This document shows, piece by piece, positions 60,228-64,000 of a DNA stretch of 64,000 bases (position 1 is its first letter; every line of letters starts with the position of its first letter). The notes under the pieces are model-generated. The model was not told the origin of the DNA. It worked only from the letters and a program-made list of their open reading frames with translations, and searched no databases. The stretch is from Mycobacterium paraseoulense (GTDB lineage: Bacteria > Actinomycetota > Actinomycetes > Mycobacteriales > Mycobacteriaceae). The stretch is from contig NZ_AP022619.1 in assembly GCF_010731655.1 (NCBI RefSeq), positions 1,860,001 through 1,924,000 of the forward strand. Reading direction: 5' to 3'. The position numbers were made by a program, and so were the translations under genes.

Positions 60228-61238
60228 TTATTCGCCTTCGGCCCCGGCGCCGGCCAGCAGCGGAGCCAACCGCGTGCAGATGGTTTGGACATTGCGCGCG
60301 ACATCGGCTTCCGCCATGCCACCGATCGACGCCCACAGAAACACGGTCTGTACCGGCGCGCCCGCGGTCAACTCCCGGATCTGGCCCGCCACGGTCTCGG
60401 GCGTGCCGTACATGAACGAGTTGAGAGGGCCGTCGCGGCCCTGCCGCACCAAACGTTCGACATCGACCGGCCTGGGCGTCGGGGCGCCGGTTCCCTCCAC
60501 CATGTGTTTACGATACGAGTCGAGTTGGTGGGCGAGGTGTTTGGACACCATCGGCCAGTCACGTTCGGGATCCTCTGTCACGCAGCCCTGAATCCCGCCG
60601 GCCATCACACCCGACGAGACGGGGTGACCGCCCTCGGCGAGACCCTCGGCGTACGGTCTCCACAGCGCGCCATTTGCCGACAGCAGCCGCTCTCCCAGCA
60701 GGCCTGCTCGCCGCGCCCCTTTGGGCCCCTGGTAGCCCATCCAGACCGGCACCGGTTGTTGCACAGGCGACGGGCGAACCCCGCCCGGCCCCCATAGCTG
60801 ACGTAGGCGCCGCACCGCGTCGTCGGTCTGCTTGTAACGCGCCACCATTGACGCCTCGAAGAGATCAAACTCCGGAACGCGGTAACCGGTACCCACCCCG
60901 AGATCGAGTCGCCCACCGGACAGGATGTCGACAACGACGCTCTGCTCGGCGATCTCGGCAGGGTGGTGCAACGGGGCGATCAGGATCGCGGTGCCCAACC
61001 GGATGCGCCGAGTGCGTGCGGCGGCCGCCGCCGCCATCGTCAGCGGGCTGGTCAGATAGCCGTCGTCGAACAGGTGGTGCTCGGAAAACCACGCCGACGA
61101 GGCGCCCAGGCGTTCGGCCTCTTCGCACATCTCGAGTGTGAAACCGTAGAGCCTCGACGGGTCCTGCGCCCACTGCGCCGGATTGCGCAGGTCGAAGTAC
61201 ACGCCTACGTCGATCGCCGAGCGTTGAGGTGAACCCAT
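60228..61238 (-). CDS. LLM-class flavin (F420)-dependent oxidoreductase
   Basis: 336 residues. Luciferase-like: DVGVYFDLRNPAQW, AERLGASSAWFSEHHLFDDG, LGTAILIAPLHHPAEIAEQS, VVVDILSGGRLDLGVGTGYR, PVWMGYQGPKGARRAGLLGE. Expected F420H2- or FMNH2-dependent oxidation or reduction. ATG 61238 was chosen at the family N-terminus, five bases before the SDR stop; the preceding GGTGTAG is a weak ribosome-binding site. Last gene of the ferredoxin-NTF2-SDR-LLM operon. Different subgroup from the LLM at 6099. Confidence 0.88.
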   Translation of the reverse strand: MGSPQRSAIDVGVYFDLRNPAQWAQDPSRLYGFTLEMCEEAERLGASSAWFSEHHLFDDGYLTSPLTMAAAAAARTRRIRLGTAILIAPLHHPAEIAEQSVVVDILSGGRLDLGVGTGYRVPEFDLFEASMVARYKQTDDAVRRLRQLWGPGGVRPSPVQQPVPVWMGYQGPKGARRAGLLGERLLSANGALWRPYAEGLAEGGHPVSSGVMAGGIQGCVTEDPERDWPMVSKHLAHQLDSYRKHMVEGTGAPTPRPVDVERLVRQGRDGPLNSFMYGTPETVAGQIRELTAGAPVQTVFLWASIGGMAEADVARNVQTICTRLAPLLAGAGAEGE

Positions 61239-61243
61239 GGCTG

Positions 61244-62044
61244 CTACACCGAGCCCTTTACATCGGCCAAATACGGTTGATGGGAGCCCAAGCCACCGTC
61301 CACGCTGATGACCTGTCCGGTGATGAACCCCGCTTGTGCCGAGCACAGGAAAACGACGAGTGCCGCGATGTCGTCCGGCTGCCCGAGTCGGGGTGTGAGG
61401 TGATGGCGGAGCATGAACTCCTTCATCGGGCCCGCATAGGTCTCTTCCGTTGCCGGCGTGACCACCAACCCGGGCGCGATTGCGTTGCACCGCACCCCGG
61501 CATTGCCGTATTGCGCAGCCGTGTAGAGCGTTAGCGCGTTGATGCCCGCCTTCGAAACGCCATACGCGGTGTGCCCGATGTCGCCCGCCAGGCCGGCCCC
61601 GGAGGAGGTGTTCACGATGCTCGACTCACCCGCAGCGATGAGATACGGCAGAGCGAGTTTCGTCGCCAGCATGGTGCCCGTCAGGTTGATCCGCAGGCTT
61701 TGATCCCACACCTGTGGGTCCATGTCGGCGACATTGAGGTCCCTGGTGCTCGCCAGGTGCGTGGCGGCGGCGTTGTTGTGCAGGATGTCCAAGCGCCCGA
61801 ACAGTGAAACGGCTCGCTCGATCATCGCCGCAATCTGGCCGGCGTCCCCGAGGTCGACAGCCACCGGTTCGGCTCGGCCGCCCTCCGCGATGATTTCGCT
61901 TGCGACCGCCCCGGCGCCGCCAAAGTTGACATCCGCCACCACGACTGCGGCTCCCGCACGTGCCAAAGCCCGCACGCATACGCGTCCGATTCCCGAGGCG
62001 GCACCTGTGACGACGGCGACCTTGCCATCCAACAGCTTCGTCAC
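61244..62044 (-). CDS. SDR family oxidoreductase
   Basis: 266 residues. TGAASGIGRVCVRALA near 14, VVADVNFGG, NNAAATHLA near 90 (NNAG variant), NTSSGAGLAG with Ser, and YGVSKAGINALT with Tyr/Lys; C-terminal ITGQVISVDGGLG. GTG 62044 overlaps the preceding stop (GTGA) and yields a normal length; the longer frame is not conserved. Third gene of the ferredoxin operon. Substrate unknown, but co-transcription with a ferredoxin and LLM enzyme implies redox modification of a common intermediate. Confidence 0.9.
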   Translation of the reverse strand: MTKLLDGKVAVVTGAASGIGRVCVRALARAGAAVVVADVNFGGAGAVASEIIAEGGRAEPVAVDLGDAGQIAAMIERAVSLFGRLDILHNNAAATHLASTRDLNVADMDPQVWDQSLRINLTGTMLATKLALPYLIAAGESSIVNTSSGAGLAGDIGHTAYGVSKAGINALTLYTAAQYGNAGVRCNAIAPGLVVTPATEETYAGPMKEFMLRHHLTPRLGQPDDIAALVVFLCSAQAGFITGQVISVDGGLGSHQPYLADVKGSV

Positions 62045-62606
62045 TTCGCCTTCACTCCGGGCGCGACGGGCTGGGAGGTCAGCTGACTGGTGTCGACACC
62101 GGCCCAGAAGTCCGTCCACGATGTGGCGCGGGGCAGGTTCGGCGCACCTGCGACCGACCATCCCTCGAAGGCGACCGCCTGCGGTCGCTCGATGTGGTCC
62201 GCCGCGTACCAATGGTTTTCGCGCCGGCGAGTAAACAACCACCGCCCGTCGACGCGCTGGTACTCGTCGTCGTACCGGATCGCCATGACAATCCACCGCG
62301 CTCCGACCTCGTGCTCGGCACGGCAGTAGACGTTGCCGACTGCATGCGTATCGTCGAGGAGTTCAACGCGATGGCCGACGATCTGGTGCATCGACCGATA
62401 GAACTGGCTCACCATCGAGACCAGCGCATCGCGAAGCGCGTCCCGACCGTAGCGATCGCGCCCTACCCGCACGTCGGGAACGAACAGTTCCACCCACGCA
62501 TCGACGTCGCGATCATCGATGGCCATCGCGTAGCGGATGGGCAACTGCTGGATCTCCAGGGTGTCCTCGATCCGGCGCAGCCGGTCCTCGATTGTCATCC
62601 GGCTCA

Positions 62607-62607
<1 letters not shown>
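62041..62607 (-). CDS. NTF2-like / SnoaL-like protein
   Basis: 188 residues. RLRRIEDTLEIQQLPIRYAM, DDRDVDAWVELFVPDVRVG, FYRSMHQIVGHRVELLDD, HAVGNVYCRAEHEVG and YQRVDGRWLFTRRRENHWY give the NTF2 fold with a 35-residue C-terminal tail. Function could be ring isomerase or dehydratase. ATG 62607 shares its A with the TGA of the ferredoxin (TGATG), and the GTGA overlap at the other end couples it to the SDR. A third NTF2-like protein in the window. Confidence 0.82.
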
Positions 62608-62837
<230 letters not shown>

Positions 62838-62855
62838 TTAATAAGGTGACGATAC

Positions 62856-62867
62856 ATCTAATTAGTT
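62856..62867. promoter_or_regulatory. Candidate shared promoter motif 3 (site 2)
   Basis: Reverse strand AACTAATTAGAT, with perfect palindrome CTAATTAG at 62858-62865, 55 bases upstream of the ferredoxin start. The rest of the 62802-62979 gap shows no ORF. Confidence 0.3.
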
Positions 62868-62979
62868 GAGCTGAATAGTCGCCAGCGTAACGCGTCGACG
62901 CCGCGACGAGAACACCGACACCACCGCCGCGGGCGTGTGCCGAACGGTCCGCCCAAAAAGCTGTAGTGGCCGCCCGGGA

Positions 62980-64000
62980 TCAACTTGCCTGATTCCCATA
63001 GGCTGCCAGCTCGGTCCGCAACCGCTTCTTGTCGAACTTTCCGCTCGCGAGCACCGGTAGTTCGGTTGCGACAACCAGACGCCGCGGCACCTTGTAACCG
63101 GCGAGGCTCAGCCGAACCGCCGCCTGAAGCTGTTCCAGCGTCACGGTTGCCCCCGGCCTGGGCACGACAACGGCGCACACCGCCTCGCCCCACCGCGGAT
63201 CCGGTACGCCCACCACGGCGCAACCGGCGACTTCGGGCAGCTCGCCGATCGCGTTCTCGACCTCAGGCGAGTACACGTTCTCACCGCCGGTGATGATCAC
63301 GTCCTTCTTGCGGTCGACGAGATAAAGCAGTCCGCGCTCATCGAACCTGCCGACGTCCCCGGTATGGCACCAGCCGTCCCGTAGCGTCGCGAGCGTCGCG
63401 GCCGCGTCGTCCCAATAGCCGCGGAACAACGCGTCGGACTGGACCACGATCTCGCCGGGAGAGCCTGGATTCACGTCTTGTCCGTCGTCTCCGACGATTC
63501 GTACCCGCACACCCGGGAACGGATAGCCGACGGAGCGCAGTCGATTGTCGGTCGCTTCCGGGTCGTGCAGCTCGCGCGGCAACCCCGAGACGATGGCCTC
63601 GGTCTGACCGTAGAGGTTCAAAAATCCCGCCTGGGGCATCACCGCCATCGCCCGCGCCAGTGTGGCGCCGTTCATCGGCGCGGCCGAATAGACCACCGTG
63701 CGAACGCTCTCCAGTGCCCTGCTGCCATCTGGAAGCGCCTCGAGCAGCGCCTGCAGCATGACGGGAGCGAGGTGGAGCACACTGATCCGTTCGGTGGCGG
63801 CCAGTTGAACCGCGCCGGCGATGTCGAACTGGTCTTGCAGCACCACCGTTCCGCCCCGCGCGTGCAGCCCACCGATGATGCCGAGGGCACCGACATGGCA
63901 CATCGGCATGTTGATCAGCCCACGATCGTGCGAGCCCGTCGCCATCTCGGCGTTCATCGCATACAAGACCCGACGGAGCTCGCGTTGGCCCAGCACACAG
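62980..64000 (-). CDS. Acyl-CoA synthetase / AMP-dependent ligase, partial (N-terminus outside window)
   Basis: About 340 residues visible, from near the substrate-binding region to the end. MCHVGALGIIGGLHARGGTV, NLYGQTEAIVSGLPRE near 140, CHTGDVGRFDERG near 213, KKDVIITGGENVYSPEVEN near 232, and C-terminal LASGKFDKKRLRTEL with catalytic Lys. The frame runs open to 64000, so the adenylation P-loop lies beyond the window. Activates an acid to acyl-CoA. Ends 178 bases before the ferredoxin operon start, same strand. Confidence 0.92.
   Translation of the reverse strand, partial: CVLGQRELRRVLYAMNAEMATGSHDRGLINMPMCHVGALGIIGGLHARGGTVVLQDQFDIAGAVQLAATERISVLHLAPVMLQALLEALPDGSRALESVRTVVYSAAPMNGATLARAMAVMPQAGFLNLYGQTEAIVSGLPRELHDPEATDNRLRSVGYPFPGVRVRIVGDDGQDVNPGSPGEIVVQSDALFRGYWDDAAATLATLRDGWCHTGDVGRFDERGLLYLVDRKKDVIITGGENVYSPEVENAIGELPEVAGCAVVGVPDPRWGEAVCAVVVPRPGATVTLEQLQAAVRLSLAGYKVPRRLVVATELPVLASGKFDKKRLRTELAAYGNQAS

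Overview
The window is a GC-rich, densely packed stretch whose gene content points to an environmental mycobacterium (Mycolicibacterium or Mycobacterium type) or a close actinobacterial relative. Evidence for this is the F420-dependent LLM oxidoreductases, mycofactocin-coupled SDRs, a P450-type single-cluster ferredoxin, a mycothiol-dependent isomerase-like protein, many FadE/EchA/CaiB/FadD-type enzymes, GTG/TTG starts and candidate leaderless promoters. It is almost wholly catabolic: CoA activation, beta-oxidation-type steps, P450 and SDR/ALDH oxidation, and local TetR regulators. I saw no rRNA, tRNA, CRISPR array, transposase, PKS or NRPS.

Region A (1-21.5 kb) starts with the tail of a molybdopterin oxidoreductase. 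It then holds a double CoA-transferase, two AveC-like membrane proteins, several SDRs, an amidohydrolase, an LLM enzyme, a KstD-like flavoprotein, two tandem DapB-like dehydrogenases, a single CoA-transferase, ALDH, P450 and two TetR regulators. Six 16-bp sites of form TYGAC-N6-GTCRR lie upstream of nearly every transcription unit, which suggests one regulon.

Region B (21.5-26 kb) is a scar-like stretch: a broken MarR-type gene, two tandem P450s, a broken phosphotransferase gene and an alpha/beta hydrolase. Region C (26-36 kb) repeats five families of Region A in a different order: amidohydrolase, single CaiB, double CaiB, ALDH and P450. It adds a mycofactocin-coupled SDR and a DinB/MDMPI-fold protein.

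Region D (35.5-40.3 kb) is an NPD/enoyl-CoA hydratase/acyl-CoA ligase/SDR operon (the SDR is frameshifted), divergent from a TetR gene across a perfect 17-bp inverted repeat. Region E (40.3-49.3 kb) is a beta-oxidation module: four acyl-CoA dehydrogenases, two hydratases, a MaoC/FAS1-like dehydratase and a ligase.

Region F (49.3-56.7 kb) centres on a TetR gene whose probable operator (TATAC-N2-GTATA type) recurs before the surrounding hydratase, amidohydrolase and acyl-CoA dehydrogenase units. Region G (56.7-64 kb) has a serine-hydrolase-like protein, a P450 stub left by a deletion, two operons with SDR, NTF2-like, hotdog, LLM and ferredoxin genes, and an acyl-CoA ligase cut by the window end.

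Taken together, the genes look like several acid- or terpenoid/steroid-like degradation modules under separate TetR control. No substrate can be named from sequence alone. Decay is visible: two frameshifted genes and four gene remnants. Start codons were chosen by ribosome-binding site, overlap and family N-terminus, so several differ from the longest possible ORF.
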